DNA of 64,000 nucleotides from positions 1-64,000 of the forward strand of contig JAXDJJ010000047.1 of assembly GCA_034665745.1 (NCBI GenBank). Reading direction: 5' to 3'. Source of the DNA: JAXDJJ01 sp034665745. Lineage in GTDB: Bacteria; Actinomycetota; CADDZG01; WHSQ01. A program made the translations under genes and the position numbers. Every line of letters starts with the position of its first letter. Positions within the stretch are counted from its first letter, which is position 1. The notes beneath the pieces are model-generated. The model was not told where the DNA came from, made no database searches, and worked only from the letters and a program-made list of their open reading frames with translations. Positions 25,535-33,898 of the stretch are shown here, one piece after another.

Positions 25535-25542
25535 CCACCCAG

Positions 25543-28347
25543 ATGTCAACCAGACAACGACGAAGGCCCCGGCGCAGTTTCTTCATAATCGCCTTCATCG
25601 TTCTGTTGATTGCTTCCGGAGCGATCGCCCGCTTCTACACGGATGTTCTGTGGTTCCAAGAGGTGGGCTTCTCCTCTGTCCTGTGGACCACCCTGGGCAC
25701 TCAGCTCGGCCTCGGAGTCGGAGTCGGCATCGTGGGGGCCCTGGTCGCGTGGGGGAACCTCAGGCTGGCACAGCGCGTGGCGCCGCCGTACCGAAGGGTC
25801 GAGGTCGCCGGGCGGGTCGACCCATTGGATCGCTACCGCGAGGTCTTCGGACCGTTCATCTCGTGGATACGGATCGGGGTCGCCGCATTCATCGGTTTTT
25901 CGGTCGGAGCCACAGCCGGCAGTGGGTGGCAGGACTTCCTTCTCTGGCGCAATCGGGTCTCATGGGGCGAGGTCGATCCGCAGTTCGGCAAGGACATCGG
26001 CTTCTACGTCTTCCAACTGCCCTTCTTCAGCACCTTGCTCGGCTGGGCCTGGTTCATCGTCATCGCATCGCTCGTCGTTTCGGTTGCAGCGCACTTCTTC
26101 CACGGTTCGATCCGCCCAGAGGCCGGGCTGCGCGGCGTCTCGTCGGGCGCGATGGCACACATCTCGGTGTTGCTCGGCCTTCTCGGGCTGATCAAGGCGG
26201 TGCAGTACTGGTTGGGTCAGTACTACCTGAACTACTCGCCTAGAGGTGTCGTCGACGGAGCGAGCTATACGGATGTTCATGCGCAGTTACCCGCGCTGAA
26301 GTTGCTGGCGATCATCTCGGTGATCTCCGCGATCCTGTTCTTGGTCAACATCTGGGCGCGTCGTTTGTCGTTGCCGTTCGCGGCCGTGGGCATCTGGATC
26401 CTCACCGCTGCCCTAGCCGGTGGCGTGTTCCCGTTCGCGGTACAGAAGTTCTCGGTCGATCCCCAAGAGCTCGTTCGGGAGCGCCCATTCATCGATCGCA
26501 ACATCACGGCGACCCGGGACGCGTTCGGCCTCTCCGCGATCGAGAGCCAGGATTTCTTGGCATCGACCGACCTGACGTCCGAGGAAGTCACCACGAATGA
26601 CGCGTTGTTCGACAACATCAGGCTGTGGGATCCCGACATCCTCAAACTCGGGTACGCGCAGCTCCAGGCACTCCGCACCTACTACCAGTTCCAAGACGTC
26701 GACATCGATCGCTACGAGATCGGTGGCGTTCCGCGCCAGGTGCTGTTGTCGGCACGAGAGCTCTCCTTGAGTGATCTCCCCGAGACCTCGAGGACGTGGT
26801 CGAACGAGCACCTTCAGTTCACCCACGGATTCGGGCTAGTTGCGAGTCTTGCCAACGCGCGTACCGGAGCTGGACAACCGGACTTCCTCGTCAAAGACGT
26901 TCCGGGCACGGTGGCGCCAGACGCCGAGTCGCTCGGGTCCGAACAGCCCCGTCTCTACTTCGGAGAGGTCTACGAACCGGGTGAGTACTCGATCGTTAAC
27001 TCCGGTCAGGACGAGCTGGACTATGCGAGCCAGAACGAGGTCGTCAGGAGCAACTACGACGGTCACGGCGGCATCGACATCGGCGGTCCCTTGCGCCGTG
27101 CAGCATTCGCCTTGCGTGAAGGCGATCCGAACCTGGTCCTGTCGAGCCTCATCGAAGGCGACTCACGCATCCTCATCTACAGGAACGTCCGTGACCGGGT
27201 TCGGAGGACTGCGCCATTCCTGTCGCTCGATCACGATCCCTACCCGGCGGTCGTTGACGGTCGCGTCGTCTGGATCCTCGACGCTTACACGACGACGTCG
27301 ATGTACCCATACGCACAGCATTTCGACGCTGACGAGATCATCACCGAGCAAGAAACGGGTGTTCTGCGCGGTGACATCAACTACGTCCGCAACTCCGTGA
27401 AGGTGGTTGTTGATGCCTACGAAGGCACCATCGATTACTACATCGTCGACGACACCGACCCTCTGATCCAAGCGTGGGCGAAGGTCTTCCCCGACCTCTT
27501 CACCGCGGGCGAGCCTTCCGATGACCTGAAAGCGCACTTCCGTTACCCGGAAGACCTCTTCAACCTGCAATCCGATGTGTACCTGACGTACCACATGACC
27601 CAACCGGATGACTTCTACGCGAAGGAAGACGTGTGGGGCATCCCGATCAACCCGACGAGTGCTAACGGGACCTCGGTTGTGAAGTCCCCGCTCGTGGAAC
27701 CGACTTATCTACTCATCACGTTGCCGGGGGAAACGGAACCCGAGTTCGTTTTGTCCCGTCCCTTCTCGCCACGCGCACGCAACAACATGATCGCGTTGAT
27801 GATCGCGCGCTCCGATCCTGACCACTACGGCGAGTTCCTCACGCTCGACTTCCCCAGTGGCAAACAGGTGCCGGGCCCGATCCAGGTCGACAACGCGATC
27901 AACCAGGACGTCGAGATCAGCCAGACCCTGACGCTTCTTCGGCAGGGGGGCTCGACCGTCGACTTCGGATCCCTTGTGATCCTGCCGGTCGAGGATTCGA
28001 TCCTCTACGTGCAACCCTTGTTCGTGACGGCGGAGAGCGTCGGGATCCCAGAACTGAAGCGTGTCGTGCTCGCCCTCGGCGAAGACGTCGTCATGGAGGA
28101 GACCTTCGAGGACGCCTTGGCCTCGCTCTTCGGCATCACCGCGCCCCCCGAGGACATCCCACCGCCGCCCACTACCGGTGGGGAGAAACCGCCTCCAACG
28201 ACATCCTTGGACAAGCTCATCGCCGAGGCCGGGCGCGTCTACCAACAGGCGCAGCAGGCGTTGTCCGACGGCGATTTCGAGACCTACGGCCGCTTGATCG
28301 AAAAGCTGGGCCGGATCATCGCCGAGGCCGAGAGGCTGTCGAACTAA
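25543..28347 (+). CDS. UPF0182 family membrane protein
   Basis: A 934-residue protein of the UPF0182 family common in Actinobacteria and cyanobacteria. The first 310 residues hold about seven membrane helices with characteristic segments FYTDVLWFQEVGFSSVLWTTL and DPQFGKDIGFYVFQLPFF. A long extracytoplasmic portion follows (FIDRNITATRDAFGLS; RPFSPRARNNMIALMIARSDP), ending in a Pro-rich linker and a helical tail (LIAEAGRVYQQAQQAL). Function is unknown across the family. The length fits the norm. Confidence 0.92.
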   Translation: MSTRQRRRPRRSFFIIAFIVLLIASGAIARFYTDVLWFQEVGFSSVLWTTLGTQLGLGVGVGIVGALVAWGNLRLAQRVAPPYRRVEVAGRVDPLDRYREVFGPFISWIRIGVAAFIGFSVGATAGSGWQDFLLWRNRVSWGEVDPQFGKDIGFYVFQLPFFSTLLGWAWFIVIASLVVSVAAHFFHGSIRPEAGLRGVSSGAMAHISVLLGLLGLIKAVQYWLGQYYLNYSPRGVVDGASYTDVHAQLPALKLLAIISVISAILFLVNIWARRLSLPFAAVGIWILTAALAGGVFPFAVQKFSVDPQELVRERPFIDRNITATRDAFGLSAIESQDFLASTDLTSEEVTTNDALFDNIRLWDPDILKLGYAQLQALRTYYQFQDVDIDRYEIGGVPRQVLLSARELSLSDLPETSRTWSNEHLQFTHGFGLVASLANARTGAGQPDFLVKDVPGTVAPDAESLGSEQPRLYFGEVYEPGEYSIVNSGQDELDYASQNEVVRSNYDGHGGIDIGGPLRRAAFALREGDPNLVLSSLIEGDSRILIYRNVRDRVRRTAPFLSLDHDPYPAVVDGRVVWILDAYTTTSMYPYAQHFDADEIITEQETGVLRGDINYVRNSVKVVVDAYEGTIDYYIVDDTDPLIQAWAKVFPDLFTAGEPSDDLKAHFRYPEDLFNLQSDVYLTYHMTQPDDFYAKEDVWGIPINPTSANGTSVVKSPLVEPTYLLITLPGETEPEFVLSRPFSPRARNNMIALMIARSDPDHYGEFLTLDFPSGKQVPGPIQVDNAINQDVEISQTLTLLRQGGSTVDFGSLVILPVEDSILYVQPLFVTAESVGIPELKRVVLALGEDVVMEETFEDALASLFGITAPPEDIPPPPTTGGEKPPPTTSLDKLIAEAGRVYQQAQQALSDGDFETYGRLIEKLGRIIAEAERLSN

Positions 28348-28446
28348 GCGAACCAAGGTGCTCATGTGGCGCCATAAGTTGTATCCAGCGACCCTCAGCG
28401 GTAGTCCCTGCGCCTTACGCGCTCCTGAGCGCTGTTAATCTGCCGG

Positions 28447-28523
28447 GGCAGGGTGGAGCAGTCTGGTAGCTCGCCGGGCTCATAACCCGGAGGTCGCGGG
28501 TTCAAATCCCGCCCCTGCAACCA
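28447..28523 (+). tRNA. initiator tRNA-fMet (CAU)
   Basis: A 77-nt cloverleaf with encoded CCA. The anticodon loop is CTCATAA on a stem CCGGG/CCCGG, giving the three consecutive G-C pairs that mark initiator tRNA. The T arm GCGGG-TTCAAAT-CCCGC is intact. Acceptor stem pairs 2-71 to 7-66 are Watson-Crick (GCAGGG with CCCTGC), while position 1-72 is an unpaired G-A; the lack of a 1-72 pair is an initiator hallmark, although C-A is the usual form. The last A of CCA is also the first base of the next start codon. Confidence 0.95.
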
Positions 28524-28897
28524 TGAGGTCGATCGTTCTTGCCGCTCTCGCTGGGTCTCTTCTGTTGGTCGTTGCTCCTGCGCAGGCCAGCCATCACCCG
28601 AACTCCTATTGCAGCGAGTCGGGTGACGTGTGCGCAAGCGCCCGCAAGATCGATGGAGAGCGCGTCTTCGGCATCTCAACAGCCGCCAACTATTTCGATG
28701 CCTACAGGGTCTGCGTGACGGCTCCCGACGATTCGAAGACCTGTCGCAACGGAATGATGCGTGATGGGAACGATGACGGCATCTGGACCGGACGCATGAG
28801 CTGGGCCGAGCGGTTCCCGAACGAGGGCCCGGGTGCGTACACCGTCAGGTGGACCGCCGAGGGCTATCGCTCGCCTCGGCTGGGGTTCCACCGCTAG
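28523..28897 (+). CDS. small secreted protein starting inside the tRNA CCA end
   Basis: A 124-residue protein with a clear signal peptide (1-23, cleavage after PAQA-S) and four cysteines (C32, C39, C62, C71) that could form disulfides outside the cell. Family unrecognised. The ATG uses the final A of the tRNA CCA (28523) as its first base, so the sequence before it is the mature tRNA tail and offers no ribosome binding site. Either it is translated from the tRNA read-through transcript or a start further inside is used; I see no good internal one. Confidence 0.6.
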   Translation: MRSIVLAALAGSLLLVVAPAQASHHPNSYCSESGDVCASARKIDGERVFGISTAANYFDAYRVCVTAPDDSKTCRNGMMRDGNDDGIWTGRMSWAERFPNEGPGAYTVRWTAEGYRSPRLGFHR

Positions 28898-28943
28898 TCA
28901 AGAACTGCGAACGCCCTTTTCACGGTCGGGCCTCTACGGGGAC

Positions 28944-29459
28944 CTACGGACAGGCGGTGCTCAGCGCGAGGTCGAAGCAGTAGCTCGAGCCCTTGGTCGT
29001 CACGGTGATCGTTCGATAGTCGAAGCTCGTTTCCGGTTGGGCAGTCTTGCCGGAGAGTGCCGCTCGAGTGATCGTCGAGTCGGTGAGGAGGAACTCCACC
29101 GCCTTCACGTCGCCGATCTGGATAACGAGGGTTACCTCGGGCAGGTGCCGGCCTTCGGTGGCGCTCTTGATCAACAGCGACTCGGCGGGCTTCAGCTCGT
29201 GACGGACCAGCAATGGATCGAACGTGGCCTTGCCGGTGCCCGCGCCCCCCGATCCGGCGGACGAGCTTCCGGCCACCGCCCACGAGAACGAGCTGACGGC
29301 GAAGTCTGTGTCGGTCGCGGTCTGGCTCGAGGTCAAGCCGGTGACGGTAAGTGTGCTGGAACCCGCGGCGGCAACGGCGCTCAAGGCGGGAAGGAGGAAC
29401 CAGGCGCACAGCACCGCGGCACCGAGAACGGAAGCAACCCTGAAGTAGCGAGAGCGCAT
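28944..29459 (-). CDS. exported Hcp-like protein
   Basis: A 171-residue protein with a signal peptide (about 1-32, ending VAAAG). The remaining chain follows the Hcp/type VI tube pattern: VSSFSWAVAG, then KATFDPLLVRHELKPAESLLIKSATEGRHL, TLVIQIG, KAVEFLLTDSTITRAAL, and a closing DYRTITVT strand. In Proteobacteria Hcp is cytoplasmic and forms the T6SS tube; here a signal peptide would send it outside through Sec, so it cannot be an ordinary T6SS component. GAGAGGAG precedes the ATG. Role unknown. Confidence 0.7.
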   Translation of the reverse strand: MRSRYFRVASVLGAAVLCAWFLLPALSAVAAAGSSTLTVTGLTSSQTATDTDFAVSSFSWAVAGSSSAGSGGAGTGKATFDPLLVRHELKPAESLLIKSATEGRHLPEVTLVIQIGDVKAVEFLLTDSTITRAALSGKTAQPETSFDYRTITVTTKGSSYCFDLALSTACP

Positions 29460-29507
29460 GCCAAGCTCCTCTCTGGAAGGTGAACCGACATGCTAGAGCA
29501 ACGCTGT

Positions 29508-30533
29508 CTAGGGGAGGGCGGTGAGCTCTTTCCAGGTCGCTTCGCTCGTGATCGGGAAGTCATAGAGACTCGCCCCTAACGCGTGGTTGTCCTTGATCGC
29601 CCGGATGAACCCACGTGCCGCCGGCACTCCCACGTCGTCGGCGATGCCCCCGATGACGTGGATCGCGACCTTCGGGTTTCCTGTCTCCTTGCGGATCGTT
29701 CTGATGTTAGAGGCGGTGTAGGTGCGCACACCCTTGTAGCCGTGTGTCTGGAACGTCGAGTAGGCCATCGGGACGATGACCTGGTAGCGCGCGGCCACCT
29801 CTTTGTACGGGAAGTCGGGCCAATAGCGTGAGTGCGTGTCGGGGATGATCGCACCCAGGGTGTAACCGGCGCCTGCAACCTTCCGCACCTTGCGCGTGAG
29901 GTCGAGCAACCGGTGGTTACGCAACCAGATGTTGTCAACGATGTCGGATTCGATATCCAGCGCGAACGAATCGAACCGTTCTCCGGCTCCGGTCCTGAAG
30001 TTGACGCCGGCGCGAGCGCGCCAGAAATCCTTCTCGGGGGTCTTGAACGACGGCACCGACCAACCAACGACGGTCATCTTGCGGCGGTGGGCACTGGCGA
30101 TGAACTCGCCAACCTTCTTGGGCCAGACGATGGGAGCGGACGAACCATAAGTAGCAGTCTGGAGATAGATCGTGCGAACGCCGCGGTGAGCCATCCGCCG
30201 CACCGTCCAACTCGGGTTGCGCCATGGACTGCGGTCGAAGAGGTCGATCCACGAGCCGAGGCCTTGGTACGCGGTGAGATCGGGACCGCTCGCGAGAGGG
30301 ATGCTGAGTTTCTTGGGTTTCGCTTCGGCAACGGTCCTGATCGGATCCTTCTTGGGGGCGTGCACGACGGGACGCACTTTCATTCTGGGAGCGACGGCGG
30401 CCATCGCAACCGGATGGCGCGAAGAGCGGATGACCGCTGGCTGCAGAGGTTCGGTCAACATCACGGCAAACGTATGGGCCGCGAATACGGCAAGGACCGC
30501 GAGCGCGGCCCTTCTGATGTCTTCGGTCGCCAC
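29508..30533 (-). CDS. secreted TIM-barrel protein, putative glycoside-hydrolase-like
   Basis: A 341-residue protein with an N-terminal hydrophobic anchor (residues 9-25), a basic linker and a barrel-like domain from about residue 85. Segments such as WTVRRMAHRGVRTIYLQTATYG, SFALDIESDIVDNIW, GYTLGAIIPDTHSRYW and YQVIVPMAYSTF resemble GH18/GH25-like barrels where acidic residues follow beta-strands (D-I-E near 195). No family-specific catalytic signature is certain. Start GTG 30533 follows GGGAGG. Probably acts on wall or extracellular polysaccharide. Confidence 0.6.
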   Translation of the reverse strand: MATEDIRRAALAVLAVFAAHTFAVMLTEPLQPAVIRSSRHPVAMAAVAPRMKVRPVVHAPKKDPIRTVAEAKPKKLSIPLASGPDLTAYQGLGSWIDLFDRSPWRNPSWTVRRMAHRGVRTIYLQTATYGSSAPIVWPKKVGEFIASAHRRKMTVVGWSVPSFKTPEKDFWRARAGVNFRTGAGERFDSFALDIESDIVDNIWLRNHRLLDLTRKVRKVAGAGYTLGAIIPDTHSRYWPDFPYKEVAARYQVIVPMAYSTFQTHGYKGVRTYTASNIRTIRKETGNPKVAIHVIGGIADDVGVPAARGFIRAIKDNHALGASLYDFPITSEATWKELTALP

Positions 30534-30631
30534 CGAGCCTCCCAGGTTGTTAAGTCGGGTATGTCCGACTCAGTCTGGAGAGCGGGGGCCTCTCGATACA
30601 TAGGTAATCAATGAAGCCGAGCAATGCTCGA

Positions 30632-31783
30632 TTAGCTCGGGGCAGGCTCCAGGTCACGGCCCCCGCCGAGCAACGCCAACGGCCAGTACAGCACGAGGCC
30701 CGCGGCCAGTGCGATCGCGAGGTTCGTAGTGAGTAGACCGAGCACGCCGATCGTGATTGCGATCGCAAGATCGGTACCCCGCAAGGACGCGGCAAGCGAC
30801 GAGTGGAAGAGCCCTGTGAACGCGAGGAACCCGGCAAGGACCGGGACGGGTACGAGCGCGATCAAAGTGAGTGCCGTCGGGCCGAAGAACAGACCAAGGC
30901 CAAGGAGGACGACTCCGATGATCAGGTTCATGCGGTAGGTGCGTGCGCCAGCTCGGTAATGCGCGGTCAAGCCACCCGACCCGTGACACATGGGCATCCC
31001 CGTCAGCATCCCTGCGGTGATGTTCGCGAGACCACACGAGAAGCTGATCGAACGCGGATTCACCTTGCGACTCTCGACCGGGAAGTAGCGGTGTTCCAGG
31101 TCGACGACGGCGACGACCGCATTCCCGAACGTGAGGGGGATCTGCGGGATCACCAGTAGCACGAAGGCCGATCCAAGGGTGGCGAGATCCAACGCGCCGT
31201 GGTTGAGGTGGGGATGCCACAGCGCGAACTCCATGTCCGGAACGGCGCCGGTCGAGATCAACGAGTAGATGACCGCCCCGACAACGAGGATCAGCGCCAT
31301 CGGTAGGGGCTGAGTGCGCCGGGCCGCGACCGTGAGGATGACCGCCACCGCTATCGCGACCATCAGGGGGATGCCGGCCGCGTCCGGGGACGCCAACGTG
31401 ATGGCCGTCTTGACGAGGATCAACCCCACGCCAAGCTGCAAACCACGGATGATCGGCACCGAGAACGCCTTGGCTATCCAGCGCGACGCTCCCGTGGCGG
31501 CAAGGACCATCAAGCAAGCACCGAGCACCACACCTGCGGCCGCCAGGGTCTCGGGTGGCAGCTTCCGAGCGATGGCTATGGCCGCGGCAGCCTTGATCGG
31601 CTGGACCGGCACCGGGACCTTGAAATACCAACCGGCGAGAAGGTAGAGGGCCCCGACCCCGCAGAGCACGGTCGCGGGATCGAGCCCGTTGCCGATAACG
31701 AGCGCGGCAACGATCGGCGCCAGTACCCCGAGGTCGCCGACCGACCCTGACGCGTCTTGCAACCAGCCACTCGATCGATCCAT
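30632..31783 (-). CDS. MOT1-type molybdate/sulfate transporter
   Basis: A 383-residue polytopic membrane protein with about 10-11 helices. It carries the MOT1 hallmarks: N-terminal SGSVGDLGVLAPIVAAL, WYFKVPVPVQPIKAAAAIAIA, and GMPMCHGSGGLTAHYRAGARTY. MOT1 proteins are SulP relatives without a STAS domain that import molybdate. The rhodanese-MoeB protein at 13 kb would use molybdenum cofactor chemistry but is not linked. TAGGGT 8 nt before the ATG suggests leaderless transcription. Confidence 0.85.
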   Translation of the reverse strand: MDRSSGWLQDASGSVGDLGVLAPIVAALVIGNGLDPATVLCGVGALYLLAGWYFKVPVPVQPIKAAAAIAIARKLPPETLAAAGVVLGACLMVLAATGASRWIAKAFSVPIIRGLQLGVGLILVKTAITLASPDAAGIPLMVAIAVAVILTVAARRTQPLPMALILVVGAVIYSLISTGAVPDMEFALWHPHLNHGALDLATLGSAFVLLVIPQIPLTFGNAVVAVVDLEHRYFPVESRKVNPRSISFSCGLANITAGMLTGMPMCHGSGGLTAHYRAGARTYRMNLIIGVVLLGLGLFFGPTALTLIALVPVPVLAGFLAFTGLFHSSLAASLRGTDLAIAITIGVLGLLTTNLAIALAAGLVLYWPLALLGGGRDLEPAPS

Positions 31784-31791
31784 CGCGAGCG

Positions 31792-31797
31792 ACCCTA
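31792..31797 (-). promoter_or_regulatory. putative -10 hexamer for the MOT1-type transporter
   Basis: On the minus strand TAGGGT ends 8 nt before ATG 31783. No ribosome binding site is present. It lies within 10 nt of the stop codon of the kinase gene upstream. Confidence 0.4.
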
Positions 31798-31807
31798 CGA
31801 GATTGAG

Positions 31808-33121
31808 CTAGCCCCGGGGCAAGGTGATGCGGAAACGCGCGCCACCATGGTCGGCGCGCTCGTAGGCAACATCGCCCCCCTGCGCTTCCACCAACGCTTT
31901 CACGATCGCAAGGCCGTAACCGACGGAACCGCTCTTGCGTTCTGTATTGAAAGGCTCGAAGAGGCCACCGAGCTCTTGTTCGGGCACACCTTGGCCACTG
32001 TCGGTGATATCGATCTCGACAGTGTCGGGTGTGGACCGCGCACTTATCGAGATGGGAGCCGCGCCATGGCTCAAGGCGTTGGATGCGAGATTGATGACGA
32101 CTTGCTCGAACCTGCGCGGATCGGCTTTCACTCGGGTGCCTTCCGCGATATCGAGCGTGATCTCGTTGGCCCCTTCCAGGTAGGTCAAGGAGTCACGGAT
32201 CAACTCTTGGACATCGACAGGTTCGGTTTGAAGTTCGAGACGCCCCTCATCCAAACGAGCCAGGTCCAAGAGATCGTTCGCGAGATGTTCCAACCGCCGG
32301 GCTTGACGATCGGCCGACTCGAGTAGTGCACGACGGTCCTCTTCGGCGACCAGGTCGCCACGAGCCAACAACGTTGTTGCCACACCTCGTATGACGGTCA
32401 GTGGACTGCGAACGTCGTGGCCGAGCATCGACACCAGCCCGGAGCGCATGCGATCGATCCGACGGATCTCGATGAGTGCTTCCTGTAACTTCGTTCGCTG
32501 ACGGAGGAGGTCGCGCGCCATAAGGCCCGCAACCATCGCGATGATCCCGCCGACCCCCATCCGGAAAGAGATGCTGTTCCAGAGCAGGGGATTGTCGTAG
32601 CGACCCGCGGCCCAGACGTCGCGCGCGGCATAGCTGATGGCGATAGCGGCCCACGAGAACAACGCGCCCGGTAGTTGGAACAGGATCGCGCCTTCGAGTG
32701 GAGCGATGAACAGCACGGCCCAGATCTGCGTCTGGTAGTCGAACGCGTAGAGCCACACGAAAGCGGATAGCACCGCGACATCGAGCGCAAGTCCGAGCAC
32801 GCCCACCGGGCGGGCGAAACGGCGCCCATTGGAGCCGCGGTGGATCGCCATCAGGACAGCGTTCCCGGCGACCAGGAAGGCCAGGAAGACGAAGGCCAGG
32901 GTCTTGTAGCCGCTCGGGTACGGGATCTCGTAGCCGAGGATCTGGATCGCAACCCACGGTGCAGCGAACCAACGAACGAGGATCATCGTGCCTGCGGCAC
33001 GATGAAGATCATCGTTGGATCCAGGCTGGATCGTGTCTACCGTTGCGATGTCCGCCACCTTTGAAGGTTCTTGCCCAGCCGGCCCTCGGTCAATCCCCCT
33101 CGGCATATTGGGGATACTCAT
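31808..33121 (-). CDS. membrane sensor histidine kinase
   Basis: About 437 residues: some 45 residues of leader, then five or six membrane helices (MILVRWFAAPWVAIQILG; LAFVFLAFLVAGNAVLMA and others), HisKA with SMLGHDVRSPLTVIRGVATTLL, and the ATPase domain (LASNALSHGAAPI; SVGYGLAIVKALVEAQGG). The membrane part has no large outer loop, so it may sense the bilayer or a small hydrophobic cue. Start taken at ATG 33121; ATG 33106 or 32986 are possible, whereas longer frames invade the divergent hydrolase. No response regulator is adjacent. Confidence 0.85.
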   Translation of the reverse strand: MSIPNMPRGIDRGPAGQEPSKVADIATVDTIQPGSNDDLHRAAGTMILVRWFAAPWVAIQILGYEIPYPSGYKTLAFVFLAFLVAGNAVLMAIHRGSNGRRFARPVGVLGLALDVAVLSAFVWLYAFDYQTQIWAVLFIAPLEGAILFQLPGALFSWAAIAISYAARDVWAAGRYDNPLLWNSISFRMGVGGIIAMVAGLMARDLLRQRTKLQEALIEIRRIDRMRSGLVSMLGHDVRSPLTVIRGVATTLLARGDLVAEEDRRALLESADRQARRLEHLANDLLDLARLDEGRLELQTEPVDVQELIRDSLTYLEGANEITLDIAEGTRVKADPRRFEQVVINLASNALSHGAAPISISARSTPDTVEIDITDSGQGVPEQELGGLFEPFNTERKSGSVGYGLAIVKALVEAQGGDVAYERADHGGARFRITLPRG

Positions 33122-33127
33122 GCCCGC

Positions 33128-33898
33128 ATGGACGCATCCAACGTCATAGAAGCGGCAGGCCAGCAGGCTCGGATCGTTGAGACCGGGTCGGGGACGCCGT
33201 GCGTCGTGCTGCATGGCTGGGGCGGACGTATCGAGTCGATGGCACCGGTCATCGACTGCCTTAGAGGGTCCTTCCGGGTCGTGGCGTTCGACCTCCCCGG
33301 ATTCGGGCAATCGCCTCCGCCGGTCGGGGTGTGGGGGACGGCCGACTATGCGAGCTTCGTACGCGACGCTTTGGCCGGCCTCGGGATAGAGCGGGCGCAC
33401 TTCGTCGGCCACTCCTTCGGCGCCAAGACGTCGCTGTACCTCGCCGCTACTTACCCCCAACTCGTCGACAAGCTTCTGCTCTGCGGCGCCTCGGGATTGC
33501 GCAGTGCTCCATCCACGAAGGCGCGGGTCAAACGACTGGCATCCCGTACCGCGCGCGCTGCCGGCAAACTCGGCCCCCCCGGGCGTGCGATCCGAGACGC
33601 TGCGTACAAACGTCTTGCATCCGAGGACTACCGGAACGCAGGTCCGTTGCGTCCGACATTCGTGAAGGTCGTGAACGAGGACCTATCGGACCTTCTGCCG
33701 TCGATCACCGCATCCACCTTGCTCATCTGGGGGACCGAGGACGACGCGGTTCCTGTGGCGCATGCTCGGAAGATGGAAGCAGCGATCCCCGATGCCGGTC
33801 TGGTCTTGTTCGAGGGAGCCGGGCACTTCGCCTACCTGGACGAACCCCAGCGCTTCTGCCGTGTGGCGAGGCATTTCCTCGGGGCTCCACTCGCATGA
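33128..33898 (+). CDS. alpha/beta hydrolase
   Basis: A 256-residue alpha/beta-hydrolase fold protein. HG-W-G-G (29-33) forms the oxyanion region, the nucleophile elbow is G95-H-S97-F-G, an acid lies in WGTEDDAVP, and the catalytic His in EGAGHFAYLDEP. No lid or substrate signature stands out. It overlaps murF by 4 nt (ATGA), so it belongs to the murF-ddl-sigR operon and may act on a cell-wall or lipid ester; that is inference. Confidence 0.88.
   Translation: MDASNVIEAAGQQARIVETGSGTPCVVLHGWGGRIESMAPVIDCLRGSFRVVAFDLPGFGQSPPPVGVWGTADYASFVRDALAGLGIERAHFVGHSFGAKTSLYLAATYPQLVDKLLLCGASGLRSAPSTKARVKRLASRTARAAGKLGPPGRAIRDAAYKRLASEDYRNAGPLRPTFVKVVNEDLSDLLPSITASTLLIWGTEDDAVPVAHARKMEAAIPDAGLVLFEGAGHFAYLDEPQRFCRVARHFLGAPLA

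Noticed and set aside
29832..30614. Plus-strand open frame of 260 codons opposite the barrel protein
   Set aside because: Opposite a gene with an export signal and good ribosome site; composition is antisense-like and no domain is recognisable.
33122..33460. N-terminal extension of the minus-strand sensor kinase
   Set aside because: Would cover the start of the divergent hydrolase gene and has antisense-like composition.
33331..33894. In-frame N-terminal extension of the MurF-like gene
   Set aside because: Overlaps the alpha/beta hydrolase in another frame; ATG 33895 is coupled to that gene's stop and begins the natural sequence.
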